Assembly (NCBI GenBank): GCA_030549175.1
Contig: JAUKUA010000007.1
Location: 2,542,001 to 2,606,000, forward strand
Origin: Lasiosphaeris hirsuta
Lineage: Eukaryota > Ascomycota > Sordariomycetes > Sordariales > Lasiosphaeriaceae
DNA length: 64,000 nt
Reading direction: 5' to 3'
Shown here piece after piece: positions 36,299 to 48,132 of this stretch (position 1 is the stretch's first letter; the number at the start of each line of letters is the position of its first letter). Under the pieces are notes generated by a model. That model was not told the origin of the DNA. It saw only the letters and a program-made list of their open reading frames with translations, and searched no databases. Position numbers and translations under genes: made by a program.

Positions 36299-39200
36299 TG
36301 AAAGGAGGGAAGGTGGCCGAGGCTAACGCCTATCGGCTAGGCCCTGCCAGACTTCCTCCAGACCGGTCGCTGTGTTAGTCCACCCCGCATGATCTGCACG
36401 TGTTCCGGATCGATTCCGGCGCCAGAAGGCCGGGTTTAGCCTCCTCCATTCTGGACTTGGTACGGTTTTTCTTTTTCTTTTGTCTCTTTCTTCACCTCCG
36501 GCCAGGGGTAGACCCTGAACCCGTAACGCCCCAACTCCGCTCCTTGCACTGCTCCGGACTCCGGACTGGTCAGCGCTGAGCTCACCGATCCCATCCCGCT
36601 TCAGGGATTATTTAGTGCCGAATGTCGACTTGTGAGGGCTACGAGACGCCACCAACTTCAACTCTCCAAGCCGCACAGTTATTATCCCTACCGACGCAGT
36701 GCCCCGTAGTGGGGTGTGATGGTGTTTGCTGGGCTGCGCTAACATTGGAATATCGCGTCACCCCTCCTCCCCTCTCCATCATGTCCAACATGCTCACCGT
36801 CGTCGGTCCGGGGCTGCCAGCTGTGCTAGCGTATTTTGCGACAGCCGCCACATCAATGCCCGCTCGCGTGGAAAACCCCCGAGCCAAGATATATGGGGCC
36901 CTGACGACCTGGGCCAGCAACACCAGCGCTAGCTTCACACCACTGATGGACTGCCATGAGACGAGAACTCGTGTTAGCCGGACTAGCTGTCCTTGGCCTC
37001 TTTTCCTTGGACTCTGGAGAAGCGGTGGCTTGGGAGCTTGCATCTGACAGCTGCAGCCCAGCTGCTGGAGAGGACGCGAGGCCCTCTCTGGATGCAGACA
37101 TGCATCAAATTTTGGACGCGGAGCTGGCTCCGGGATGAAATGACGCGATGAGGGTTTCTGACAATAGACACCCTCCCCCTCCGCCAAAACAGTCACCGTT
37201 CCCATGGAAGATTGCACTAGCTCGCGTCTCCTGTCCCCCCTCCCTCCCAGCCCCGGCAGCGAATGTGGTGCTGTTGAGAAATAGTCCCGGCCAGGCTTCT
37301 GCCCTTGACCCGGGCGATGTATGATTCAGATTGGGCACATGGAGCTGAATACGGGTGGTACCACCGAGATGAGGATTGAGTAATCGATAATTCCTTGTTG
37401 TTCAAAACCGATGCGGGTACGGATAACGGAACCCAGACGGCGGCGACGGAGACGATGAGCGCGCGGCAGAACGGGGCAGATGTCGTTCCCGCTGCCTGCT
37501 GGATGCCTTGGATTGGTACAAGTTCCAAGAACCGTCGACTTAGCATCAGGTTGGGATTTTGGGTTGCTAATCCAAGACTCAGCTTGGCTAACCTCTTTTC
37601 ACCTCTTGGCGGGCGCTGGGAACTGGGCAAAATGGTGAAATGGCTCACAGCCCGCTTGCGCGCCCACTTGCGCGCCCGCGCTACTGTGCGCAAAGACATT
37701 TAGTTGTCCATTGAGACAAGATCAGCGCGGCATAACTGAGCATCCATATGCACGCACCACACGCCAGGACACGTGTGGACAAGAGCGATCGACGAGGCAG
37801 CATCGCTGAGAATTTTTCTTCTTTTCACTACTGGGCAACTCCTCCTTCGTGCCATTACATTCACTACGGGGTGCGCTACTTGTCAACATCAAGAAAACGC
37901 CCTCTTGGCAGCGAGAATTCCTTCTCGCGCTTCTCTGTGGTGTTCTTCGCGTCCCGTCCGTGGCGTCGCTGTCGATCCCCCTTTCCTTCCAGGCCACCGT
38001 GGTCTAGCATAGCATATAGTTATGGCGCCGCAGGACGACAAAGTTCAACGAGCACCAATCAAGCACTCGTCGACCGTCTGCGCTTTGATGATGCGCTTTC
38101 GAAAAGGCTTCAATTCCTTATCGTGATTCGGAGACCTTTTGTTTCCAAGTTCGGGTTACACAGCACAATTGGGTGCTCCATACCTACAGAGCACCAGGCA
38201 CTCCAGGTAACGCACCCCGCACCGAAATGACACCGCGGCTGGCAGTTGCCCTGGCCAGCCCCGGACTTAGCAGGCCAAGAGAGCTCGCTATCCGCATGTA
38301 CTGTCCTGGGCTGGGATGCCCCCAGTCCGTGTCTACGACAGTATGGTGAACAAGCCATGAGGTACATGACTACTGCCTTGTACAGCCAAAGTACTGTCAC
38401 GGTGCTGCTGTGCATGCCGTCAACGTGGTGGAGCGGCCATCCCGATGGAGGCCCTTGTGCTATATTCTTTGGAACGGCTGAGACGGAGCGCGAGTCATGC
38501 TGCTGAGACATGATTTCTTTCGGCACTAACACTCGCACAGCCAAGGTACGGTTCGCGCCACGATTTTGAGACGGACTGACAGTTGGTACCTCGTCACTGG
38601 TAACCCATGGCTAGGTAGCCCGGCCGACTAGGCTAGGCTGTCAAAAGTCCCAGTTCCACCCGTCCCTTTTGCCATGTGTGGTGACGATTGTGATTATGAT
38701 ATGATAATGATGATGGCGGGCGCGGAGAGGGGGGAGGGGGCTGAGGAAACGGTCGTGCGGCCGGACTCAAGCGCGCCGTCGCCCTGATTTCCTCTAGTGA
38801 GATTCTTTCCAGCAGCGATGAGCGGCGCTGTAGCAGTGTTTGGTAGGGCTACACACACAAGGGCCGAGCGCGTGGATCGTTCTGGTCTTGCTTGGTCCTG
38901 GCCCTCGTCTTCATGCCTGTCACCTTGGCTCCCAGCCTGCTGCAGTTGCTGCGGCGGGCGTCGTTTTGTGTGAGTGACATATTTGTGGCGACGTATCCTG
39001 AGGCTTGCCAACTCTTTACCCCTTCTCGGCCGACACCCCAGCCTCGCTGATTCTGCCCGCCCTCGCCCAAGATTTGGGGTGTTTCATCACGCGGGGTGGG
39101 TGTAGCCGCATCGCGACGGGCAAACTCGGCCAATTCCACTTGGACTACTGGACGCACAACCTACTACTTAGTACCTCCACTACGACACAGCTAGTCAGGA

Positions 39201-40802
39201 ACGAACATATCCGGTGAAGAGACATGGATATGGCCGTGGTGAGAGAACAGGGCCCCTTGGATGGCGCTTTGTCTCCGCGCCGTGTCAGGCGCGCACCGAG
39301 GGAACAAGTCCAGAACTGTTCTAGAAGGAGGGCCAAGGAAGCATCTCCAAACCAAGACATGTGGATTGTGTGTGGATCTGCCATCAAGGAAGGCGGAGCT
39401 CGTCCGTTGGTTGGTCCGTCCGCTGAGCTACGAGAGGGAGGGAGGCTCCGCTCAGACACCGGTTGACGGGCTGGCTATGGGACGGTGTGACATGCGTGCC
39501 TGGTGCTATGCACAACAATGGTGGTTCTTGGGGGGAAGGGGCAGCGGAGGCTTGGTGGCCAGGAGAAGCGCAGGCGTCGACTTACCGTTGGTGGCGGAGT
39601 TGAGTTGTCGTTTGTTGATGGCATAGTCCAAGACAATTTGTTTTGGCCCCTTTTTGTTTAGACATGGGCAATGCAGTGTGGCGTTGGGAGCTGTAAAGAG
39701 AGACTTTGAAGGCAACAGAGTCAAAGTAAACTTGTTCGTTGAGATGGAATAATTGGTGGTCAATTTAACGCCCTCGAAGACTTGTTCTGGGTAAACTTTG
39801 AGCAGATACCTAGGTACCTTTGGTATGTTACATGAAGAAGTCAAGGTTTTGCCATGAAGTTTGCCTATAGACTCGTGGGTCATCAGTTGTCTCGAGTCCC
39901 AGTTGCAAAGACACTGAAAAATCTCTTCAAGATGAAAGAAAAACAGCAGTAGTACAAAGGGGGCAGAGGGAGTGGGTAACGCAGGACTGAACTCCCGTCC
40001 AACGTGCTTCTTGGAGCTGGTGCAGCTTCCGTGCTGAGCGAGGAAAGCGGGCAGAACGACAGTGGATGATAACTTGGCATGTCACCCCCCCCCCCCTCGC
40101 CCCCCTATCCGCGAGTTGAGCTCTTGCCCCGAAATGTATTGATTGGCCACCGAGACTTCAAGTGGTCATCCATAGGAGGCACCCTCACTATGCGGTTGTA
40201 TCTTCAAGCCTTTCTGAAAGGATATCGGGTACCTTCGCGTACTCCGAGATGCTTGAACCCACACCCATCTCGCCGTGGAGGCTCTGAGGGTGACGTTCAG
40301 TCGAAGCCGTACGTAGATAGACCTAGGACTAATTCGTGACCGAGCAGGCGAAGTCCTGGATAAGTTCCCGACGATAACTGGAGCAGATGAGCCGTGTGCT
40401 AGACAAGGGAGTGTAGGAGAATACGTGCTCTCTTCAACAGGGCGATGGCGGTTTCTTGTTTGGGTGAAGATACCGGATACACTCCCACGCCGAGAAAGGG
40501 GCACACCATCGGGCCGCTCTGCAGACACGGAAGCCCAATCGGCGAGCAGGACGGCCTGCAATTGCCGTCGGCAGACGGCTCTATTTCCCAAGACGTCGGC
40601 CACTATCGCCGAGGTCATCGGGGAAGTGGCCTGACATCTGCGGGATGTTATCCGGTTGGACCGGCTGTTTGCAGCTGAGGCAAGAGTTGACGACACCATC
40701 AAGAAACCATGTCGCGGGTAAAATTTGAAAGTCATTTGCCCATATAGGGCAACCCAACACGGCAAGCTCACCAGCGAATGTATCTTGATGTTTGGGTGTT
40801 TG

Positions 40803-40806
<4 letters not shown>

Positions 40807-40842
<36 letters not shown>
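40807..40842. repeat. (GT)18 dinucleotide microsatellite
   Basis: Uninterrupted GT repeat of 36 bases in non-coding DNA. Confidence 0.95.
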
Positions 40843-40843
<1 letters not shown>

Positions 40844-41010
40844 CAGGAAGTCACGCAAACTCGTCACCTGCTGTAAGTATTATTGCTCGGGGTGGGTGAA
40901 GACGGCGGAGGGAGTGATATACTGACACCGTTACATCCAAGGCTCCGCGAAGCGGTGATACCATCTTGTTGGGTTGGTGATGCGCAGTAATTACAAGGGG
41001 TATCAGTCAG

Positions 41011-41036
41011 CCCCTGAAGATATCCCCTGAAGATAT
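41011..41036. repeat. Perfect 13-bp tandem duplication
   Basis: CCCCTGAAGATAT occurs twice in direct tandem with no spacer, in AT-rich non-coding DNA. Confidence 0.85.
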
Positions 41037-42414
41037 TAGGCAACAGAAAGAGTTGTTTCTGATACTGAGGAATCCCCTTTCAACTGTGCAATGAAACATA
41101 TTTCCCAACAATGTAGCCCCTTCTTACCATCACAACTTAGGACTGCATTTAAGTTGGTGATTATAACGTAGCGAATGACAAGGTGCGCTTTTAAAAGTCA
41201 GGGTTTATTGAAGATCAAACAGCATGACGAGCGAAATAAGCAACCATCCCGCCGGGTTGGGTCGTGATGAACCGCCGAGAATCCCAGGCTATCCAGGAAA
41301 TACGAGCCAGTCGTCGTGATCTTGGCAGGGGCACCTTTCGGGAGCCTCATGAACTGTCAAAGTGTCAGCGTTGCAATCGGGGCGGGGCAGGCGGTCTGGT
41401 CCATGATGGATTCATGGCTGCTGATTCAGTATGCCGATCATATTGACAGGATATTATACTCACTCTTACTTTGTTTCTTTTCTTTTGCAATAAAACTGGG
41501 CTGCGAGGCATACTCAGGGGCATGCGATGCTACGCCCCTTTATCATCGTATTGCTAATGTGTGATATGCCACGGGGGATCCAACTGTCACACCTCAGAGA
41601 GGAATAGCAGACCGCAGACGTAGGAATGAAAGAGGGGGCCCTGGTGTATATGTCTTGTTAGTATTGCCAATACTACTACTAGTCTCCCTTTTCAGGTATC
41701 ATGCAGGAACTGCTTTGGGGGAGAGCCTAACCGAGGAAATTGTGACGGGACATACTATATCTGGCGTCTTATAGGAGAGGCATCAAACGTGGCCAGCTGT
41801 ACCCCAGGAAACGAAACAAGGTCTGGATATCGTAACCAACGGGAGATAAAAAAAGACACATGGTGCAGATCTAGGAACCATGGAGAGTATGTCTATATCA
41901 TGTACCTGCATACACGTACGGTTCATCCACCCTACTGGGTCTAGCGGGGACCGAAGTGCGAACATTGTGGCCCTAAAATAAATATGATGCGGGATGAGCT
42001 AGGTACCGACAACCTCTCTCTCTTCTCTGGTTATTGGTAGTGAGAAATGCCTTTAGAATCTGCCCTTTTATAGACTAAAAACAGGAAGACTAAGAAAGTC
42101 GCGGGAAAGGGTAGTTTGGCAAACGACTTTTGGCCCCCAAATATCTTTGCATTGACCATCGAGTTTGTCTGGTGTTTTGGGCTTAGCGGGTCGGATTACA
42201 CCAGCCGGCCCTTACTTCACTCGTATACTTAGAGGTAGGGGCAATTCCACGAGTGGGTATCCGTATATCTACACCGTAAGTACTTGAAGATGAAGGGAAA
42301 CTGCCATATCTTACACTGAAGCCATTCCTCCGTGAAGGTTGAGATGTTCCGTTTCCGATATCATGTCGATCCTCTCGCTAGAAACCTCCTTACGCCTAAG
42401 AAGTTGAAGCATAC

Positions 42415-43528
42415 CTATAGCTCCTCGTAGAACGCCAAAAGCTTTCCAGCACCCACCTCCCAAGTGACGTCGTTCTGCAAGTGATGCCCAGCGCTGGGGA
42501 CAAAAGCAAGCCTCACTCCATGGCCAGCAGTGTCTTGGCCCCCCTCCCCGGGGATTGTCTCTACATCAGAGTCCTCGGCTTCCAGCTTCTTCTGGTCGAC
42601 AAGGGTGCTGAAAGCCAGGCGGTAGTAGGTTGCCAGTTTCTCCATGACAGGTTTGGTCATGAGTTTGTCTACTCCTCCGCATAGGATTAGCAGTTTCTGG
42701 CCAGTGCTCCAGCTGGTGATTTGCTGGAGTAGTGTTTGCGGCTTGACGAAGGGCCGGCTCATGCCCATGATCCACAGGAAGCTCTCGTATGGGCTGACGC
42801 GTGACTGAAACTCTTCCACGTACGACTCCGGCAGCTCTTTGCTGAAGAAAGTCTGTCTCGTGAGGGCCGGGTGTGAGAGCGGCGAGTTGGGATGCCATCC
42901 ATGGAAGAGCATTCTGATCGTGAACATTGGATCAAGCACAAACCAATTCATGTAAACCCCGACACTAGATCGACGGGTGAGCATTCGAGTGTCTCGATGT
43001 CTGAGGGAAAACTCACGATCCAAATCCTGGTACCGCAGCCACGAGCACCAAACCCTTCACCTTGACGTCTTTCTCAGACAGAATGAACTGAGAGAGCCCC
43101 CCCCCGCTGGAGTGAGCTGCTAGAACGACTTCTCTACCACCCTCGCGGGCCTGCGCCCACCGGATCGCGGCGACGACGTCGTTGGCAAGCATCCGCTTGG
43201 TGGTTCCATACGTCAGCCGGAGAAAGGAAGGGCACCAGCTATCGCCGTGGCCACGCATCGACACGGCATAGCAAGGGATGCCGCGGGCAGCGAAGTACTG
43301 GAGATACTCGAACCATACCCAGGCACCGCCCATTCCCCCGTGGACGAAGAAAAGCGGCGACCTGTTGACGGGGGCCACTGCCGAGCCCTTGGGCTTTCCA
43401 TACAGGACCTCGATCTTGCCGCTGGGGGTGTCGACAAAGAAGCGCTCAATCGCCCCAGGTAGAGCATGCAGTGGACGGTTGGGCGGCCCCCATTGAAGCC
43501 ACTTATACGTCAAGTAGAAGTTGAACAT
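42415..43528 (-). CDS. Alpha/beta hydrolase fold protein
   Basis: Two exons, in coding order 43528-43017 and 42964-42415, with a 52-bp GT-AG intron, giving 353 aa. The oxyanion-hole region is FFVHGGMGGAWVWF (about residues 60-73). Strand and helix segments AVSMRGHGDSW are typical of the fold. The nucleophile elbow is AAHSSGG, with the serine at about 140 (G-x-S-x-G variant starting with Ala). Downstream are LLILCGGVDKLM (acid region) and FVPSAGHHLQNDV (catalytic His). It is therefore an active-looking serine hydrolase. The substrate (ester, lipid or epoxide) cannot be told from sequence. A short hydrophobic N-terminus (MFNFYLTYKWLQW) may give weak membrane association. It is divergent from DBR1 across a 670-bp spacer, and its 3' end borders the gene desert. 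Confidence 0.85.
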
Positions 43529-44198
43529 GGCTCCAACCTGATGGTATCCTTTGTGTGGTGTCAGTGTCAGCGTGGTGATATTGTTGTTGATGGGAAAGGA
43601 GTTGATTGAGAGCTTTTAGCGCCAACTACGCTTCTCAGAGGTTTTATTCATTGTCGCGATCCGTCTTGGCACATGGTTGAGTCAAATGCCCAGGCGAGCT
43701 GCAACGGGAGTTTTAGGGAGCAAATCGCACTGGTTGCCGTCTGTGGCTTGCGATACCTTCCGATGCCTGATCGGTCTGCCATTTACACAAAAAAGGAGGC
43801 TGTGTCGACAGCCAGAAAAAACCCCTTCATGAAAACTTGATTTTGTACTACTCAGAATAGGGATGGCGGAAGTCATCGATTAACTTAAAATGTAAGAAGG
43901 TGGAAGAAATCGTATCACGCGGCGACGGGGCTGGAGGCAAGAAGGACGGTGTAAGGGGAAGCAGCATCTCGACTCCACTGAGCTGAGTTTTGGTGCATGG
44001 TTGATGTTGGGCGCTGTAAATTTTGGACGGCAACGTCATTCCAGCCCTAACCCTCAACGATCACAGCCCGGACAGAACCAGGGGCCACCCGCATTCACCC
44101 GTAAAGCCTTCCTCAAGAAGACATTCGACCATTGTGTACGGAGTAGACATCGATAAAGACTCATTTCGGCCTGCAGACCGGCTTCTACGTGTTTGAGA
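43529..44198. other. Divergent promoter region, hydrolase (-) and DBR1 (+)
   Basis: 670 bp without ORFs of interest. It contains the telomere-like CCCTAACCCT motif about 155 bp before the DBR1 start. Confidence 0.6.
44044..44054 (-). promoter_or_regulatory. Telomere-like CCCTAACCCT motif upstream of DBR1
   Basis: GCCCTAACCCTC on the plus strand equals two adjacent TTAGGG-type units on the minus strand. It lies about 150 bp upstream of the DBR1 ATG, a position suited to a Tbf1/telobox-type promoter site. Regulatory use is inference. Confidence 0.35.
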
Positions 44199-46105
44199 AT
44201 GAGCTCGCCCAGCGGCGCCTTCACCTCTCAGGGTGTGCGCATCGCCGTTGAAGGCTGTGTGAGACCTCACCCGCGCTAAACCACGCTAAACCCCGTGAAT
44301 ATGACTCGCGACTAACCAGTCAATAGGGCCATGGCACTCTGAATGCCATCTACGCTACAGTTGAAAGGTCTTGCAAGGAGCGTGACTGGGATGGCGTTGA
44401 CCTCCTCATCATTGGCGGAGACTTTCAGGTTTGTTGCCGCATGCCTCCTCTTCCCAGGCGGCATAGCTTTGACTTCCTCACAACGACTCGAGGCTAACAC
44501 CGCCAGGCTGTCCGCAATGCCGCCGACCTCAGCGTCATGTCGGTGCCCGTCAAGTACCGCGAGCTGGCCGACTTTCACGAGTACTATAGTGGGGCCCGCA
44601 AGGCGCCCTACCTGACCCTTTTCGTTGCCGGTAACCATGAAGCTGCCTCGCACTTATGGGAGCTGTATTATGGTGGCTGGGTTGCCCCCAACATCTACTA
44701 CCTCGGTGCCTCCAACGTCCTCCGGCTCGGCCCCCTCCGTATCGCTGGTATGAGTGGCATCTGGAAGGGCTTCGACTACCGCAAGACACACCACGAGCGC
44801 CTGCCTTTTAACCAAGACGACGTCAAGAGCTTCTACCATGTGCGTGAGATAGACGTGCGCAAGCTGCTGCAGTTGCGTACCCAGGTTGACATTTGCATCA
44901 GCCATGACTGGCCGCGCGCTATTGAGAAGCATGGAAACCAGAAACACCTATGGAACATGAAGCCCGATTTTGAGCGCGAGTCGCACGACGGTTCACTCGG
45001 AAACCCAGCGGCCGAGTATGTCATGGACAGGCTTCGGCCCCCCTATTGGTTTTCGGCACACTTGCACTGCAAGTATTCGGCCATCAAGACCTACGAGCCA
45101 CCGAAAGCCCCAGATGCCGGACCGAGTGTCCCAATCCAGGAGACACCCTCAGTCCCGGCCCCAGTCGCCTCCGCCGCGGCCAACCCGGACGAGATCGATT
45201 TGGAAGGCGAGGAGGACACGGCGCAGGCAGCGCCATCACCGCCGGCTGCGGCCGTAGTCAACCCCGATGAAATCGACCTCGACATGGACTCCGACTCCTC
45301 CCCAGCTCCGGAAACCAAACTATCTCAACCAGCGTCCGCCCCGGCTCCTCCTCCTCCTACCGATACCGTTGAAGCTCTTCGAGCCCAGCTCCCCGCTTCG
45401 TTCGCCAAGCCCCAACACGCCCCCAAGACTACCCCAGGCCAACCCGTCCCACTTGGAATCACCAACACAACAGTCCGCTTCCTCGCCCTGGACAAGTGTC
45501 TCCCGGGCCGCAAGTTTCTCCAACTGTGCGAGATATCCCCCTTCACCCCCGACACCGCTCCCCTACCGACCTCGACCACGATCCCCCGCTACGCCCTTCA
45601 GTACGACCCCGAATGGCTCGCCATCACCCGCGTCTTCGCCCCGCTCACAACGATCGGCGACCGCAATGCCCACCCCCCACCCGACCTCGGCGAGGCGCAC
45701 TACCTGCCCCTGATCGAGGCCGAGCGAGCCTGGGTGGACGAGAATGTCGTCCGGACTGGCAAGCTCGACGTGCCCCACAATTTCGTTCTTACTGCGCCAC
45801 CGCACATCCCGGGGCAGCCCGAGAGCACGAACGAGCAGCCGGAGGAGTACACGAGCCCCCAGACGGAGGCGTTTTGCGCGCTGGTGGGCGTGCCGAATGT
45901 GTGGGCTGCAAGCGAAGAGGAGAGGGCAGAGAGGAGGGCGAATGGGCCTGCGCCTGTTGAGTTTGGCGGTGGACGGGGAGGGGGAGGGGGAGGGGGTGGT
46001 AGGGGATGGAGGGGCGGAGGTGGGCGAGGAGGTGGAAGAGGTGGAAGAGGTGGCTTTAGAAGGGGGCGAGGTGGGAGAGGCGGAGGACGGGGGAGCGGAA
46101 GATGA
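44199..46105 (+). CDS. DBR1: RNA lariat debranching enzyme
   Basis: Three exons, 44199-44258, 44327-44428 and 44507-46105, joined by GT-AG introns of 68 and 78 bp with CTAAC branch sites; 586 aa. The metallophosphoesterase core is clear: VRIAVEGCGHGTLNAIY, LLIIGGDFQAVRNAADL, LFVAGNHEA, YYLGASNVLRLGPLRIAGMSG, then ICISHDWPRAIE and WFSAHLHCKYSA. The usual first-motif Asp position reads E-G-C-G-H-G, as in Dbr1 proteins. The enzyme hydrolyses the 2'-5' bond of excised intron lariats in the nucleus. A linker rich in Pro/Ala contains two copies of an acidic NPDEIDLE/D box. The Dbr1 C-terminal domain follows (RFLALDKCLPGRKFLQLCEI). The last ~45 residues are an extreme RGG/Gly tail, which could bind RNA. 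The N-terminal exons were needed to recover the first metal-binding motifs. Confidence 0.95.
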
Positions 46106-46737
46106 TTGTCGTTGGCAGATATAAAACTTAATGACAGAAAGTTACGGCTGCCTGTAGTTGTGATGCGCTTGTATTGTTTGTTTTTACTCGGGGTCACTTG
46201 GAAATTAGGTTATGTACCCAATCCTGGTAGATAATCTGAGAACTTTGCTAGTAATAATTCAAACTAGTTGGACATGAGATGTCACCTCTTTATATAAAGC
46301 TCAGGTTCAACGAAAAGTATAAACCGAGCAGATCGTTGAGGAATGTTGTTCTACCATCATCTTTAGACGTCTCACCCACAGCGAAGTAGGGTGGAGGCAT
46401 ATGCTTAGATGGTGTGCTGGAAGGAATGTTTGAGACACTGGGGAGGGAGTAACCTGACGGTTATCGGTACTTGGTAGACGTCACAAAGATGCAAGTCCCG
46501 CTTGTAAAAAGCGGCCGTTTGTAGACCATTGGGGTGTTTCCACCTCAAATAAACGCTCTCTGAAAACTTGATGGTATCGCTCAATGATCAAAACGCCATG
46601 CCGACTGTAACGCCAGGTGCTGTGTCCATGATAACGCGAGCCTCTCCCATAACGCCGGTGTCAAAAGCATGTCGTCGTCGTTCATCTCATGTCATTTGCT
46701 CTGTTGGGGTGAGTCAGAGAACACAGTCTCAGCGATC
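46106..46737. other. Convergent spacer between DBR1 and elongin C
   Basis: About 630 bp holding 3' ends of two convergent genes. AT-rich sequence follows the DBR1 stop. No gene or repeat seen. Confidence 0.6.
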
Positions 46738-47288
46738 TTACAGTGGCAGCTTACTATCCAGCTGGAAATAGTCGGCCGCCTCAAGAAGCACCAGGCAAAG
46801 CTCGACAGGAATTTCCATGTCGGGGACATACGGAACGTTGACGTTCTTGTGATAGTAGTACAAGTACTCTACCACCTTCTCCAAGACTGGTCCACTAAGC
46901 AGAAATGGTTAGCGGAAGCTAGACAAGCTCCAGGACTCAACGATGAAGCGTTGATGAGGCGCATATATCAGATCAAGTGTAGCCGGCCTTCACCCAGTCC
47001 ACTACCCATGATAAGGCCGTGGTCCGTCAGAAAGAACACAGCGAAATAATATTTGCATCATAATGCAACAGTCTGGGCCAGGGAAGGGTGAAAGGAATGT
47101 TGGTTAACTTACGTGATCTCGGGGAAGACGCAGCGACCAGTTTTCGCCTCGGAAAAACTACCTCGCAGCATCCCTTTTATGGTTGGGCTGAGAAGGCAAG
47201 CTTCCCGGAGGACGACAAACTCGAAGCCGTCGCCAGATATCATCGTAACATACTTGGTGTTACGGGCACCATCGCTGTTCGTTGCCAT
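46738..47288 (-). CDS. elc1: Elongin C (Skp1/BTB-fold)
   Basis: Two exons, in coding order 47288-47113 and 46894-46738, giving 110 aa. The first exon reads KYVTMISGDGFEFVVLREAC, LLSPTIKGMLRGSFSEAKTG and RCVFPEIT. The second continues GPVLEKVVEYLYYYHKNVN, VPYVPDMEIPVELCLVLLEA and ADYFQLDSKLPL. This is full-length elongin C, close to the 99-112 aa of yeast and human. Elongin C is a BTB-fold adaptor that pairs with elongin A or other BC-box proteins in Cullin-type ubiquitin ligases, for example to clear stalled RNA polymerase II. The intron is 218 bp, the longest in the window. No middle exon is needed because the junction (PEI-T|GPVLEK) restores the family sequence. The gene is divergent from rho4. 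Confidence 0.9.
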
Positions 47289-48132
47289 TTTGCCAGTGGT
47301 AGTGTTTGCACTTGGCGACGCTGTGGGTGTTGATCAGTGTCGTGCAGGAACCTGGTCAATTTCTTGAGCCAGGATGCAGTTGGCTGATCAAGTCATATCA
47401 GAGACAGAGAATACCTAGCGCGTTTGCTCGTTATCAAAGAATAGGCGACAAGAAAAATGTGTGCTTTTAAGCAAACAAGAGCCGACGATGAGCCGAGATG
47501 CACGGGCCAGTAAGTGTAACGGGCTGGTGCAAAACCAGTTCCCCACAACATCTAATGCTGTACCGTGCGGGTAGAGGCCGCACCTAGGATAAACAGTTGG
47601 CATCGGAAGAGTGTGTTTTGAAGACACGGAATTACAAGAAATGCACGAGAAGTCAATAGAAACATTCAAGACCTCACCCAATTCATTGGAGTTACATGCT
47701 GAATTGAGACATTTTTACATGATGTAGTTCCTGCATAGGAGACGCGCGGTTGTGCCGCAATCGCAGGTTACAGTGGGCCAGGAGCTCCTTTTTTGGGCCG
47801 CATTGTGTCATTTGCCGGTAGAAGGACCGTTGCCCAGCCGACTGTTTACATTGGCAGCTGAGAGTAAGGTCCCTTACAGCCGCCCTTTTCACACAGCGAC
47901 AGACGCACCCTCGACTTCGCCGGCTGCCAATCCACCAAATCTCGAAATCCTCGACCTGCGCACTTCTCTCTGCAGCACCAAGCCCACGCATTCCACCAAT
48001 TCCAACCACTGGAACATTTCGACCCGAGCCCACACATTTCCACCCACGCGGGTCTTGTCCACTCCGCCTCATAGGCTCGACCGTGGCGGCTCTCTATTTG
48101 CCCCGCTAGACCGCTAAACAAACTCAAAAACC
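47289..48132. other. Divergent promoter region, elongin C (-) and Rho4 (+)
   Basis: 844 bp. The last ~200 bp before the Rho4 start are C/A-rich (CCACCCACGCG-type) as in fungal leaders. ORFs across it have no protein character. Confidence 0.6.

Larger units (their letters stand above)
33301..36600. other. Gene desert, part 3: stretch with possible gene relics
   Basis: About 3.3 kb in which several short frames on both strands have more protein-like composition than the rest of the desert (33468-33758 +, 34662-34847 +, 35558-35760 -). None forms a complete gene. No transposase, reverse transcriptase or terminal repeat was recognised. Confidence 0.35.
36601..42414. other. Gene desert, part 4, becoming AT-richer towards the hydrolase gene
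   Basis: About 5.8 kb with no supportable gene. It contains the (GT)18 microsatellite at 40807-40842, a C run at 40084-40096, and a perfect 13-bp duplication at 41011-41036 (CCCCTGAAGATAT twice). From about 41.0 kb the sequence is noticeably AT-richer. ORFs here (for example 37217-37699 - and 40166-40867 -) look random; the latter begins in the microsatellite (His-Thr repeats). Confidence 0.5.

Noticed and set aside
40166..40867. 233-codon minus-strand frame
   Set aside because: Begins inside the (GT)18 repeat (His-Thr run) and shows no recognisable domain; probably chance.
45700..46197. Proline-rich minus-strand frame
   Set aside because: Antisense of the Gly/Arg tail of DBR1.
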